A model generated the notes under the pieces. The model did no database searches. It saw only the letters and a program-made list of their open reading frames with translations, and was not told where the DNA came from. A program made the translations under genes and the position numbers. A stretch of DNA of 64,000 nucleotides from BAIKAL-G1 sp943370385 (lineage in GTDB: Bacteria > Cyanobacteriota > Cyanobacteriia > PCC-6307 > Cyanobiaceae): contig CALRQT020000002.1 of NCBI GenBank assembly GCA_943370385.1, forward strand, positions 124,001-188,000. Reading direction: 5' to 3'. Below are positions 17,293 to 26,820 of this stretch, piece after piece (the stretch's first letter is position 1; each line of letters begins with the position of its first letter).

Positions 17293-17970
17293 TCAAGCCA
17301 GCGGCGTGGCCAGGGACACCGGCTCCAGGCCGGCCCATTGCAACAGGGCCGGCCACTGGCGCACGCGCCCGTAGACCTGGCGATGGCCTTCGCTATTGAG
17401 ATGGAGGCCATCGGCATCGAGCCACTGCAGCCAGTCGGGATCGGCCAGCAAGGAAGGCAGCAGCGACAGGAAGGGCACATCGGCCTCCAGACAGGCCTCC
17501 TCCAGCAGGCCCTCGTAGTGCTGAACGGCCGCCTGGGCATACCAGAGCAGCCCGGCATAGGGCATCACCGCTTCATCGACCGGGGTCAGGCCCAGCACGA
17601 ACACTGGCGCCAGGGCCTGGGCCTGGCGAATCAGCTGCTGCATTCCAAACAGGAAGCCGTCGCCATCGAGCTGGGCCCGGCCATCGGGCCGGCCGACCCG
17701 GGCGCTGTCGTTGAGGCCCACCGCCAGCAGGATGCCGTGGGGCAATTGGCGCCGCAGCTCACCGCGGCAGGCCACCTCCCGCTCCAGCCGGGCGGCGACC
17801 CGTTCGAGGCCATCGCCGCGAACCCCAAGTGGATAGACCACGGGCCCGCCGGGCAGCCCCATCCAATGGCGGCGCAGGCGTTCACACCAGCCGCCCTCCT
17901 CGGGATCGCCCCAGCCCAGGACGCCGCTATCCCCGATCACGATCAGTTTGCGGGGGATGGGTTGGGCCAT
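17293..17970 (-). CDS. GDSL/SGNH-type esterase-lipase
   Basis: The 225-residue product carries block I VIGDSGVLGWGD with the nucleophilic serine, a block III-like GLNDSARVG, and block V DADGLHLNSEGH with the catalytic Asp and His, the hallmark of SGNH hydrolases. No signal peptide, so probably cytosolic. An upstream in-frame start at 18006 is possible; the ATG at 17970 gives MAQPIPRKLIVIGDS. Substrate unknown. Ends 151 bases from the sigma-factor start on the same strand. Confidence 0.88.
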   Translation of the reverse strand: MAQPIPRKLIVIGDSGVLGWGDPEEGGWCERLRRHWMGLPGGPVVYPLGVRGDGLERVAARLEREVACRGELRRQLPHGILLAVGLNDSARVGRPDGRAQLDGDGFLFGMQQLIRQAQALAPVFVLGLTPVDEAVMPYAGLLWYAQAAVQHYEGLLEEACLEADVPFLSLLPSLLADPDWLQWLDADGLHLNSEGHRQVYGRVRQWPALLQWAGLEPVSLATPLA

Positions 17971-18065
17971 GGGGTCAAGGCGGGGCAGGCGCTGAAAGGG
18001 CGCCAAGGGGGGCGGTCGAGCGGGCTGATCGGGGAGGGCTGGTCAGGCCTGGTAAGGCAGGTAGC

Positions 18066-19793
18066 TCAGGTTGAAGCCAGGAGCCGGCGCCGGGCCCGGT
18101 CGCTGAGATCTTCCCCCACCAGGGTGAGCAGGGCGTAGACCACCAGGAGGGCCAGCAGTTGGTCCCAGGCAAAGCTGCTCAGACTTTCCAGCAGCTGGGT
18201 GCCAAGCCCCGCCGCCCCCACCAGGCCCACCACCACGCTTTCGCGCAAGATCACATCGGCCCGGTAGGCCCCATAGGCCAGGTAGCTGCGGGCCATGCCG
18301 CTGAACCGGCCATAGAACAGGGCCAGCCGCGGGCCAACGCCAGCTCCCTTGAGGGCCAGCTCGGCCGGGGCCGGGCAGTCGTCGCTGGCCTCCAGCAGCA
18401 GCCGGCCCAGGACGCCCAGGTTGTGGAAGCCCAGGGCCAGGGCGGCGGTGACCAGGCCGGGTTTGAGCAGCAACAACAGCAGCAGGGCACTGAGGGGAGG
18501 CGGCCAGAGGCGGGCCAGGGCCCAGGACAGTTGCAGTAGGGGCCGGGCCCAGGGCCAGGGGGCAATCACCAGCAGCAGCAGGGGCGCCAACCCCACCGCC
18601 AGGCCCGCTGCCAGCAGGGTTAGCACCAGGGTGGTGCCCACCAGCTGGGGCCAGGGCAGGGTCAGGACGCTGGCCCAGGAGGCCCCGCCCAGGTTCGGCA
18701 AGGGTTGCCAGTGCAGCAGGGCCACCGGATGCACGCCCATGCCCCGGGCCAGCCAAACCAGCAGCGGCACCATCACCACCAGGGCCAGCACCATCTCCCG
18801 GCCGCGGCGCCCCAAGTTGTCCGGCCGCGGTGCCCCGCCCTGGCCCCGGAGCGCGGCCCCAGCTTCGAGCCGAGGGCTCCCGGAGGACGGGCTCGCCAGG
18901 CCAAGGCGGCGGGGCATCAACCAGCGGCGCCGCAGCCCGCCCAGGCCCGTTTCCAGCAGCAGCATCACCGCCAGCAGCAGCCAGAGGCCGGTCCAGAGTT
19001 CGTGGAATTGGAGGGATTGCAGGCAGAGCTTGAGCTCGGTGCCCAGGCCCCCCAGGCCAAACACGCCCAACAGGGTGGCGCTGCGCAGGGCGCATTCGAG
19101 CCGGTAGCCGCCATAGCTGAGCAGGCCGGGCAGCAGGGGCGGCCCCAGGGCGGTGAGCAGGGCCTGGGGGGCTGGCACGCCACTGCAGCGCAGGGCTGCT
19201 AGGGCACCGGTGGGCAGGGCATCGAGTTGGTCGCCCAGCACCCGGGCGACCAGGGCTCCGTAGGGGATGGCGATAGCGGCGATCGCCACGGCCGGTTGCA
19301 GGCCAACGACCTGGAGCAGCAGCAAGCCCCAAAGCAGTTCATGGATCGAGCGCGGCAGGGCCAACACCCGCCGCAGCAGGTTGGCTGGCCAAACGTGGCC
19401 GCAGCAGCTCGTCCACACCTGGCGCGAACTGGCCAGGGCTAGGGCCAGCCCGAGTAGGACACTGGCCGCCCAGCCCAGCAGGGCGATCCCCACGGTGATG
19501 CCCAGGCCTTTGAGGGCCGAGCCCAGCACCAGGGGGGCGAGGGAAGGGGTGAAGGCCGCCTGGATGAACTCGGCGAGCAGGTCGAAACCGCCGCCATGGA
19601 CCAGGCCCGGCACTAGCCCCAGCACCGGGATCACCACCAGCGCCGGGGCCACCATCGCCAGGGGCGCGGCGATCCCGGTTGGCCCGTTCAGCCAGGTTCT
19701 GGTCCCATCGGGGTTGCCCCCGGTCCCGCCCCGCCCCGTCCAGGTGTTGCGGAGCTTGGTCCCAATCGCGGCGGGGAGCCCAGGCCCAATCAC
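18066..19793 (-). CDS. phnE: Double ABC transporter permease, PhnE type
   Basis: The 575-residue product contains two copies of a phosphonate-type permease domain in one chain. Each half has a set of about six hydrophobic helices and an EAA-like coupling loop (half 1: ALRCSGVPAPQALLTALGPPLLPG; half 2: ALKGAGVGPRLALFYGRFSG, with YGAYRADVILRESVVVGLVG after it). A Gly/Arg-rich linker joins the halves. Start is a GTG overlapping the stop of the ATPase gene by four bases. Together with the next two genes it forms a complete importer. The substrate class (phosphonate, phosphite or selenate) is discussed with the binding protein. Confidence 0.88.
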   Translation of the reverse strand: MIGPGLPAAIGTKLRNTWTGRGGTGGNPDGTRTWLNGPTGIAAPLAMVAPALVVIPVLGLVPGLVHGGGFDLLAEFIQAAFTPSLAPLVLGSALKGLGITVGIALLGWAASVLLGLALALASSRQVWTSCCGHVWPANLLRRVLALPRSIHELLWGLLLLQVVGLQPAVAIAAIAIPYGALVARVLGDQLDALPTGALAALRCSGVPAPQALLTALGPPLLPGLLSYGGYRLECALRSATLLGVFGLGGLGTELKLCLQSLQFHELWTGLWLLLAVMLLLETGLGGLRRRWLMPRRLGLASPSSGSPRLEAGAALRGQGGAPRPDNLGRRGREMVLALVVMVPLLVWLARGMGVHPVALLHWQPLPNLGGASWASVLTLPWPQLVGTTLVLTLLAAGLAVGLAPLLLLVIAPWPWARPLLQLSWALARLWPPPLSALLLLLLLKPGLVTAALALGFHNLGVLGRLLLEASDDCPAPAELALKGAGVGPRLALFYGRFSGMARSYLAYGAYRADVILRESVVVGLVGAAGLGTQLLESLSSFAWDQLLALLVVYALLTLVGEDLSDRARRRLLAST

Positions 19794-20608
19794 GGCCCGG
19801 AGCCCGGCGGCTCGCCGCCGTAGAGGGCCTCCAGCTCGGCGGGGCCGATGCTCCTGGCGGGTTGGTCGAAGAGCACCTGGCCCTGGCGCAGGCCGATGGC
19901 CCGATCAAAGCCGGCTAGCAGGTCCGGGCGGTGCAGGCTGAGTAGCAGGGCCCGCCGGGGCGTCACCTGGTCGAGCAGGAGTTGCAGGAGCTCCGCCGCC
20001 AGGCGGGGATCGAGGCTGGCCAGGGGTTCATCGGCCAGGAGCAACTCCGGGTCCTGGCGCAGCAGGCGGGCGATCGCCACCCGCTGGCGTTGGCCGCCGG
20101 AGAGGGCACTGACCGGCTGGGCCAGCAGCTCGGCGCCCAGGTCCACCTGGGCAAGGGCCTCCCGGTTGGCGACCGTGTCCACGGGCCAGAGCAGGTTGAG
20201 CAGGGCCCGGGGCCAGCCCCAGGCCGCCAGCCGGGCGCTATTGAGGTTTTGTTGCACACTCAGCTCCTCGATCAGGCGCAGGTCCTGCCAGAGGGTGCCG
20301 ATGCGGGCCTGCTGGCGGCGCCGGGCCCGGCCCGACCGGGCCGGTGGGCTCCCTAGCCAGCGCAGGCAGCCGGAGCTGGGCTGGAGCAGCCCGTTGGCCA
20401 CCGCCAGCAGGCTGCTTTTGCCGGCCCCACTGGGCCCCAGCAGGGCCACCCGTTCGCCGCCCCCGATCGCCAGCGACACCCGATCGAGGCGCGGCCGGCC
20501 GCGGCCGGGCACCGTGATCTGGCTCAGCTCCAGCCAGGGCAGGTCGTGGGACGACGCCCCTAGCCCTGGACTCGGCTGGCCTGGCTGCCTGGCAGGCGCT
20601 TCGGGCAT
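19790..20608 (-). CDS. phnC: ABC transporter ATP-binding protein, PhnC type
   Basis: The 272-residue product has Walker A GPSGAGKSS, signature LSGGQRQR and Walker B LLLADEPLASLD, and a phosphonate-transporter-like layout (GTLWQDLRLIEELSVQQN as the Q-loop region). The start ATG overlaps the stop of the binding-protein gene in a TGATG, and its own stop overlaps the permease start by four bases, so the three genes are probably translationally coupled. Confidence 0.9.
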   Translation of the reverse strand: MPEAPARQPGQPSPGLGASSHDLPWLELSQITVPGRGRPRLDRVSLAIGGGERVALLGPSGAGKSSLLAVANGLLQPSSGCLRWLGSPPARSGRARRRQQARIGTLWQDLRLIEELSVQQNLNSARLAAWGWPRALLNLLWPVDTVANREALAQVDLGAELLAQPVSALSGGQRQRVAIARLLRQDPELLLADEPLASLDPRLAAELLQLLLDQVTPRRALLLSLHRPDLLAGFDRAIGLRQGQVLFDQPARSIGPAELEALYGGEPPGSGP

Positions 20609-21564
20609 CAGCGGATCTTGCCGATCTGGCGACCCACCTGTTCGATCTGTTTGTAATTAGACGCCGACGATTTGCTGAACTGTTGGGCCCCAAATAGGGT
20701 CAGGATTTGTTTCTGCTGGGGATTGGTGGTGCGCCAACTGATGATCGCCCCCTGCAGCTTGCGGCTGAAGCCCTTGCCGAAGCGTTGGTCGAGGTTGGGC
20801 TGGCCGATCCAGTGGTAATCGGGATAGCCCGGTGTGCGCCAGATGGCAAACACCTTGGCCCGGTTGGCCCGGCCGTCGCGCAGGCTGCTACGCCACACCT
20901 GCTCGTTGACCACGCCGGCGTCGTAGGCGCCGCTTTGCACTAGGGCGATGGTGGTGTCGTGGCTGCCGCTAAAGCCAGGGGCGCCACCGGCAAAATCGGC
21001 CAGTTTCACGCCGCCTTTGGCCAGGAAGTACTGGGGCATCAGCCGGCCCGAGGTGGAACTTTCCGAGCCGAAGGTGAACCGCTTGCCCTTCAGTTCCGTT
21101 AGGCCCTTGACGTCACGGATCTGTTTTAGGTCGCTGCCTGTGTTGGCGATGAAGATGCTGTGGAAGGCCACATCAATGTCCCGTTGGGCCAACACCTGGG
21201 CGCCGGGCTTCTGCAGGCGCGCCTGCACACCCGTGAGGCCCCCGAACCAGACCAGATCCAGGTCTCCGGTGCGGAAGGCCGTCACGGCGGCGGTGTAGTC
21301 GACCACGGGCACGTAGGTCACCGGCACGCCCAATTGGCGCTCCAATTCCGCTGCCACCAGGGGATAGAGGCGGTTCAGTTTTTCCGGTTTCTGGTCGGGG
21401 ATGGCGCCGATGCGCAAGACCTGTTTGGACTGGCCCTGGGGCTGGTTGGCCTGGGCAGGGGGGAGCAGGCTGGGGCCGCCGGGGGTTCCCCCAGGAAGGA
21501 CCGCCGGCAGCAGGACCAGGGACAGGCCTGCCAGGACGGCGGCCCAACGTTCTCGGATGGCCAT
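20608..21564 (-). CDS. phnD: Periplasmic binding protein, PhnD/putative selenate type
   Basis: The 318-residue protein has a signal peptide (hydrophobic stretch to about residue 40, Ala-rich end before NQPQ). The mature part shows RIGAIPDQKPEKLNRLYP, TGDLDLVWFGGLTG and GSESSTSGRLMPQYFLAKGG. To my knowledge this set matches the subfamily named putative selenate ABC transporter substrate-binding protein (TIGR04553) more closely than classic PhnD, though ligands of this subfamily are poorly tested. It heads the importer operon. No phosphonate-degradation or selenium-use genes lie nearby to decide the ligand. Confidence 0.85.
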   Translation of the reverse strand: MAIRERWAAVLAGLSLVLLPAVLPGGTPGGPSLLPPAQANQPQGQSKQVLRIGAIPDQKPEKLNRLYPLVAAELERQLGVPVTYVPVVDYTAAVTAFRTGDLDLVWFGGLTGVQARLQKPGAQVLAQRDIDVAFHSIFIANTGSDLKQIRDVKGLTELKGKRFTFGSESSTSGRLMPQYFLAKGGVKLADFAGGAPGFSGSHDTTIALVQSGAYDAGVVNEQVWRSSLRDGRANRAKVFAIWRTPGYPDYHWIGQPNLDQRFGKGFSRKLQGAIISWRTTNPQQKQILTLFGAQQFSKSSASNYKQIEQVGRQIGKIR

Positions 21565-21689
21565 GGAGTTAGGGAAGGAAAGGGTCTAGGAGCGTCTGCA
21601 GCCAGGCCCTTGGGGCGGCCTTGGGCGCAGTCGGCTCGACAACAGGGCACTTAAACAGCCAGCTGGGACCCAGGACGGGCCCCAGCCCC

Positions 21690-22868
21690 TCAGCAGCTGG
21701 CGAGGAACCGCTCCAGCCGGGCCAGGCCGTCCTCGATCGTCGCCGGCGAGGCGGCGCAGGAGAGGCGGATGCAGCGGTCATCGCCAAAGGCGACCCCGGG
21801 CACGGCCGCCAGGCCCTGCTCCTCCAGGAGCCGGTTGCAGAAGGTCATCGAATCGAGGCCCTTGCTGCTGATGTCGGCAAAGGCATAGAAGGCCCCCTGG
21901 GGCGGGACCAGGGCTAGCCCTTCAAGCCCCATCAGGCCATCGCTGAGCAGGCAGCGGCGCCGGCTGAATTCGGCCGCCATCTCCAGCACGCAGTCCCGGG
22001 AGCCGCTGATTGCCGCGAGGGCGCCGAATTGGGCGAAGCTGCAGACGTTGCTGGTGCTTTGGCTCTGCAGGGCACTGGCGGCGGCGATCACGGGCTGGGC
22101 CCCCGCCAGCCAGCCGACGCGCCAGCCGGTCATGGCCCAGCCCTTGGCAAACCCGTTCACGGTGAAAATTCGCCCGGCCAGGTCGGGGGCCACGGCCGCA
22201 AAGCTGTGGTGGGTCAGCCCAGGGGCCAGCAGAAATTCGTAGATCTCATCACACACCACCGCCACCTGGGGATGGCGGCGCAACACCGCGGCGATCGCCT
22301 CTAGATCCTCCAGGGCGAGCACCATGCCGGTGGGGTTGGAGGGGCTGTTGAGCACCAGCAACTTGCTGGCAGGGGTGATCGCCGCCTCCAGTTGGTGGGG
22401 ATCGAGCCGGAAACCGTTGGCCGCGGCGCTGGGGATCAGGCGCACGCTGGCGCCGGCCAGCTGGGCCATTTCCGGGTAGCTCAGCCAGTAGGGCGACGGC
22501 AGCAGCAGTTCATCGCCGGGCCCCAGGAGCACCTGGAAGAGGTTGTAGAGGGCCTGCTTGCCGCCGTTGGTGACGAGCACCTGGTCGGCGTTGGTGGGGA
22601 CTTGATTTTCAGTGCTGAGTTTTGCGGCAATCGCCTGGCGCAGGGCCGGTTCGCCGGCGGCGGGCCCATAGCGGGTGTGGCCGGCCTCAAGGGCCGCCGT
22701 GGCGGCCTGGCGGATGAAGGCCGGCGTGTCGAAATCCGGCTCCCCCGCACTGAGGCTGCAGATGTCGTGGCCATCGGCGCGCAGGGCTTTGGCCCGGGCG
22801 GCAATGGCCAGGGTCAAGGAGGGCTGCAACGCTTCTGCCCGGGCAGAGAGCTCAATCGGGCGCAGCAT
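21690..22868 (-). CDS. Pyridoxal-phosphate aminotransferase, class I (aspartate aminotransferase-like)
   Basis: Fold type I aminotransferase of 392 residues: SLSAGEPDFDTP near the start, SPSNPTG, DEIYEFLL, and the PLP-lysine motif GFAKGWAMTGWRVGW, followed by RLSCAASPATIEDGLARL with the substrate-carboxylate arginine. This pattern fits the aspartate/tyrosine aminotransferase I-gamma group common in cyanobacteria. The ATG at 22868 (MLRPIELSARAEALQPS) is preferred over 22919, whose added residues look non-coding. It precedes the transporter operon with 125 bases between. Confidence 0.92.
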   Translation of the reverse strand: MLRPIELSARAEALQPSLTLAIAARAKALRADGHDICSLSAGEPDFDTPAFIRQAATAALEAGHTRYGPAAGEPALRQAIAAKLSTENQVPTNADQVLVTNGGKQALYNLFQVLLGPGDELLLPSPYWLSYPEMAQLAGASVRLIPSAAANGFRLDPHQLEAAITPASKLLVLNSPSNPTGMVLALEDLEAIAAVLRRHPQVAVVCDEIYEFLLAPGLTHHSFAAVAPDLAGRIFTVNGFAKGWAMTGWRVGWLAGAQPVIAAASALQSQSTSNVCSFAQFGALAAISGSRDCVLEMAAEFSRRRCLLSDGLMGLEGLALVPPQGAFYAFADISSKGLDSMTFCNRLLEEQGLAAVPGVAFGDDRCIRLSCAASPATIEDGLARLERFLASC

Positions 22869-23235
22869 CGGTGCAGCGTCGGGGGCGGCATCCCGAGGAA
22901 TGCCTGGACAATCTTGCATCCTGCCCTACGCCGGCCAAGCCAAAGGTTCCGCGCAGACCTTTTCTGAAGCCAGGCCAGGTCCGGGCCCGTCTCGATGAAG
23001 GGGGCCCAGGCCCGCTGGGCCATGGGAGCCTGGCCAAATCCGCCAGGGCCGAGCGATCGCCAGCCATCCCCCGCCGCTCCCCAATCCCGCTCCCGGCTCA
23101 GGCCCTGGCGGCCTTGCCCCTGCCGCTGCGATCGACTCCGGCGCGGAGGGCCATGCCCTCAGGGCCGATCTGGCGGCCCTGGCCCAGCAGTGCAGCGTCT
23201 GCCGCCGTTGCCCCCTGGCCCAGGGGCGCCAGCAG

Positions 23236-23733
23236 GTGGTGGTTAGCCGTGGTAACCCCCTGGCCAGGCTGATGTTGATCGGCGAGGCCCCAGGGGCCCA
23301 GGAGGACGAGCAGGGCCAACCCTTTGTGGGGCGTTCGGGCCAGCTGCTGGATCAGTTACTGGCAGCGGCTGGCCTCGACAGCAACCAGGACGCCTACATC
23401 TGCAACGGGGTGAAGTGCCGCCCCCCCGAGAACCGCAAGCCCACCGCCCTGGAACTGGCCGCCTGCCGTCCCTGGCTCCAGCACCAGATCGCCCTGGTCC
23501 AGCCCCAGGTGCTGGTGCTGGTGGGCGCCACGGCCCTCCAGGCGGTGCTGGGGCTCAAGGGGCCGATCAGCCAGCTGCGCGGCCAGTGGCATTTGTTTGA
23601 AGGGCGCGCCTGCATGCCGATCTTTCACCCCGCCTACCTGCTGCGCAACGGCTCGAACCAGCCAGGCCGGCCCAGGGACCTGACCCGGCTGGACCTGGTG
23701 GCCGTGCGGGAGCACCTGCTGGCCCTCCGCTAG
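23236..23733 (+). CDS. Uracil-DNA glycosylase, type 4 (start uncertain, coding extends upstream)
   Basis: Type 4 UDGs remove uracil from DNA and carry a [4Fe-4S] cluster. Visible motifs: LIGEAPGAQEDEQGQPFVGRSG, YICNGVKCRPPENRKP and the cluster cysteine in LAACRPWL, then FHPAYLLRN. From the GTG at 23236 the protein has only 165 residues and lacks the first two cluster cysteines. The same frame continues upstream and encodes CSVCRRCPLAQGRQQ (23191-23235), so the true gene is longer. Yet back to the stop at 22996 there is no in-frame ATG, GTG or TTG. Either a rare start (for example CTG at 23170) or a frameshift, perhaps from the ATG at 23153, is needed. Confidence 0.88.
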   Translation: MVVSRGNPLARLMLIGEAPGAQEDEQGQPFVGRSGQLLDQLLAAAGLDSNQDAYICNGVKCRPPENRKPTALELAACRPWLQHQIALVQPQVLVLVGATALQAVLGLKGPISQLRGQWHLFEGRACMPIFHPAYLLRNGSNQPGRPRDLTRLDLVAVREHLLALR

Positions 23734-23795
23734 GCGATCGCCGCCCGGTCCGTGGCGGTCTGTGACAGGCTTGCGGCACCTTCCGGCCCCGCCCC

Positions 23796-25067
23796 ATGAC
23801 CGGCACCCTGGCCCGCCCCGATGCCGCTACCCCGGGGATGAATCCTGACCCCTCCCCAGGCGGCAGTGGCGCCGATTGGGCCAGCGATCCCCGCTTTGAT
23901 TCGGTGATCCACCGCCGCCGCACCCGCAGCGTGCGAGTGGGGGGGATCTCGATCGGCAGTGAGCACCCGGTGGTGGTGCAGTCGATGATCAATGAGGACA
24001 CCCTCGATATCGAAGGCGCCACCGCTGGCATTCGCCGCCTGCATGAGGCGGGCTGTGAAATCGTGCGGCTCACCGTGCCGAGCCTGGCCCATGCCAAGGC
24101 GGTGGCCGAGATCCGCAAACGCCTCGAAGACACCTACCAGCCGGTGCCCCTGGTGGCCGATGTGCACCACAACGGCATGAAGATCGCCCTCGAGGTGGCC
24201 CAGCACGTCGACAAGGTACGCATCAATCCGGGGCTGTTTGTGTTTGACAAGCCCGATCCGAACCGCACCAGTTTTTCCGAGGCCGAACTGGCCCAGATCG
24301 GCGATCGCATCGCCCTCACCTTTGAACCGCTGGTGAGCCTGCTCAAGAGCCAGGACAAGGCGCTGCGGATTGGCGTCAATCACGGCTCCTTGGCGGAGCG
24401 CATGCTCTTCACCTACGGCGACACGCCCCTGGGGATGGTGGAGTCGGCGCTCGAATTCATCCGCATCTGCGACCGGCTCGACTTCCACAACATCGTCGTG
24501 TCGATGAAGGCGTCACGGGCGCCGGTGATGCTGGCGGCCTACCGCTTGATGGCCCATCGCATGGACCTAGAGGGTTTCCATTACCCCCTGCACCTGGGTG
24601 TGACCGAGGCCGGAGATGGCGATTACGGCCGCATCAAGAGCACGGCGGGAATTGCCACCCTGCTGGCCGATGGCCTGGGCGACACGATCCGGGTTTCCCT
24701 TACCGAGGCTCCGGAGAAGGAGATCCCTGTCTGTTACTCGATCCTGCAGGCCCTTGGTCTGCGCAAGACCATGGTCGAATACGTGGCCTGCCCCAGCTGT
24801 GGCCGCACCCTGTTCAACCTGGAGGAGGTGCTGCACCAGGTGCGCGACGCCACGGCCCACCTCACAGGCCTCGATATCGCCGTGATGGGCTGCATCGTCA
24901 ATGGCCCGGGCGAAATGGCCGATGCCGACTACGGCTATGTCGGCAAGATCCCTGGCACCATTTCCCTCTACCGGGGCCGCGACGAAATCCGTCGGGTGCC
25001 GGAGGTCGAAGGGGTCGCCGCCCTGATTGCCCTCATCAAGGAGGATGGCCGTTGGGTTGATCCCTAA
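23796..25067 (+). CDS. ispG: 4-hydroxy-3-methylbut-2-en-1-yl diphosphate synthase (ferredoxin)
   Basis: IspG performs the penultimate step of the MEP isoprenoid pathway, using a [4Fe-4S] cluster and reduced ferredoxin. The 423-residue product has VQSMINEDT, PLVADVHHN and VRINPG, and the cluster ligands in YVACPSCGRTLFN (near residue 333) and VMGCIVNGPGE (near 366). The first 30 residues are a variable low-complexity stretch. Placement 62 bases after the glycosylase suggests shared transcription. Confidence 0.97.
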   Translation: MTGTLARPDAATPGMNPDPSPGGSGADWASDPRFDSVIHRRRTRSVRVGGISIGSEHPVVVQSMINEDTLDIEGATAGIRRLHEAGCEIVRLTVPSLAHAKAVAEIRKRLEDTYQPVPLVADVHHNGMKIALEVAQHVDKVRINPGLFVFDKPDPNRTSFSEAELAQIGDRIALTFEPLVSLLKSQDKALRIGVNHGSLAERMLFTYGDTPLGMVESALEFIRICDRLDFHNIVVSMKASRAPVMLAAYRLMAHRMDLEGFHYPLHLGVTEAGDGDYGRIKSTAGIATLLADGLGDTIRVSLTEAPEKEIPVCYSILQALGLRKTMVEYVACPSCGRTLFNLEEVLHQVRDATAHLTGLDIAVMGCIVNGPGEMADADYGYVGKIPGTISLYRGRDEIRRVPEVEGVAALIALIKEDGRWVDP

Positions 25068-25306
25068 CGGGTCTGGATTCAGCCCGGGCTGGCTGTTGGG
25101 TTGGAGCTCCCCTGGCGGCACCCTGGGGCCATGGCTGCAGTGGTTCAGGCCCAAGCCCATCCAAAGCGCTCCACCGGACCTAGCCCTGTCAAGCCCCCGG
25201 CCAGGGTTCGGTCGCCAGGCTGGTCCCATTCCGGTTTTCCCCGCTGCCGCGGAACAGCCCTGGCGGGCTACCTTGAGAACAATCTCCAGCTTTACAGGAG
25301 CTATTG

Positions 25307-26650
25307 ATGGGCAGGGCTCGCACCGGCGTTGTGGTGTTGATGGGGACAGGGGCTCTGGCCGCCACCGTGTTGGTGGGTAGTGAGTTGCTGAACGCCCCTA
25401 GCCTGGCCTCCATGATCAGCGACAGCCCCAAGGAGGTGATTGATCAAACCTGGCAGATTGTTTTTCGTGATTATCTTGATACTACCGGTAAATATACGCC
25501 CGAACGTTGGCGCGAATTAAGGCGCCAACTTCTTGCCAAAAATTACGATACTCCGAAGCAAGGTTATGCTGCAATCCGCAGCATGTTGTCCACCCTCAGT
25601 GATCCCTACACCCGTTTTCTTGATCCCCGTGAGTTCAAGGAGATGCAGATCGATACCTCGGGCCAGTTGTCCGGGGTTGGCATTCAGCTGAGCATCGACA
25701 AGGACAGCAAGGAGTTGGTCGTGATTGCGCCGATCGAAGGCTCGCCTGCCTTTCGAGCTGGTGTCTTGCCCAAGGACGTGATTGTCTCGATCGATGGCAA
25801 GCCCACCAAGGGCATGTCCACCGAAGAGGCGGTCAAGCTGATCCGCGGCGAAGCCGGCACCAAGGTGACCATTGAGCTGCGCCGCAAGGGCGCCCTGATC
25901 ACCTCGCCCCTGGTGCGTGAGCGCATCGAGCTCCACACCGTGGAGCACCAGGTGAAAACCGGTCCCGATGGCGAGCGCCTGGGCTATATCCGCCTGAAGC
26001 AATTCAACGCCAACGCCGCCCGGGACATGGCCGCTGCGGTCAAGGACCTAGAGGCCAAGGGTGTTCAGGGCTATGTGCTGGATTTGCGCAGCAACCCCGG
26101 CGGCCTACTGATGGCCAGCGTGGCGATCGCCCGCCAGTGGCTCGATGAGGGCGTGATCGTGTCCACCAAGACCCGCGATGGCATCCAGGACATCAAGCGG
26201 GCCAATGGCCATGCCCTCACCAAGCGCCCCCTGGTGATCCTGGTCAATGAGGGATCGGCCAGTGCTAGTGAGATCCTCTCCGGCGCCCTGCAGGACAACC
26301 ACCGGGCCCTGTTGGTGGGCCAGAAAACCTTCGGCAAGGGCCTGGTGCAATCGGTGCGCGGGCTCTCCGATGGGTCCGGCATGACCGTGACGATCGCCAA
26401 ATACCTCACCCCCAGTGGGCGCGATATCCACCACCGCGGCATCGAACCCGATGTCACGGCAAAATTGTCGGATGCCGACGCCCAAAAGCTAAAACTCGAA
26501 GACATTGCCACCCAGAAGGACAGCCAGTTCGTGGCGGCCGAAACGGCCCTGCTCAAATTGCTGCGCGGCGCCGGGGTGGCCCAGCGTCCCTTCCAACCGG
26601 GCACCAGCAATGTGCCGGCGGCCCTGGGGGCAGGCAAGGCCGCCAAATAA
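25307..26650 (+). CDS. ctp: Carboxy-terminal processing serine protease (S41 family)
   Basis: The 447-residue product starts with an N-terminal hydrophobic segment (export signal or anchor), has a PDZ domain (about residues 110-195, LSGVGIQL to VTIELRRKG), and a peptidase S41 domain with the catalytic Ser in NEGSASASEILSG and the Lys in GQKTFGKGLVQ. Such proteases act in the periplasm or thylakoid lumen; CtpA of this family matures the PSII D1 protein, but several paralogues exist in cyanobacteria and I cannot say which this is. A strong ribosome site (AGGAG at 25296-25300) fixes the ATG at 25307. Confidence 0.93.
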   Translation: MGRARTGVVVLMGTGALAATVLVGSELLNAPSLASMISDSPKEVIDQTWQIVFRDYLDTTGKYTPERWRELRRQLLAKNYDTPKQGYAAIRSMLSTLSDPYTRFLDPREFKEMQIDTSGQLSGVGIQLSIDKDSKELVVIAPIEGSPAFRAGVLPKDVIVSIDGKPTKGMSTEEAVKLIRGEAGTKVTIELRRKGALITSPLVRERIELHTVEHQVKTGPDGERLGYIRLKQFNANAARDMAAAVKDLEAKGVQGYVLDLRSNPGGLLMASVAIARQWLDEGVIVSTKTRDGIQDIKRANGHALTKRPLVILVNEGSASASEILSGALQDNHRALLVGQKTFGKGLVQSVRGLSDGSGMTVTIAKYLTPSGRDIHHRGIEPDVTAKLSDADAQKLKLEDIATQKDSQFVAAETALLKLLRGAGVAQRPFQPGTSNVPAALGAGKAAK

Positions 26651-26820
26651 GGAAAGGGGGCAGCAAGGGCCAAACCCCCTTGTCCCTGTGGTTGCGCTGG
26701 TAAAGGGACGCCTGGGAAGTTCTGGCTGGGTCGTTTTAATAGAGAGTGGTTTGAGAACCTCGATGGCGTCTACTTTTCAATGAATTAGTAATTATCAGAG
26801 CACTGAACGGTGGCTATAAA

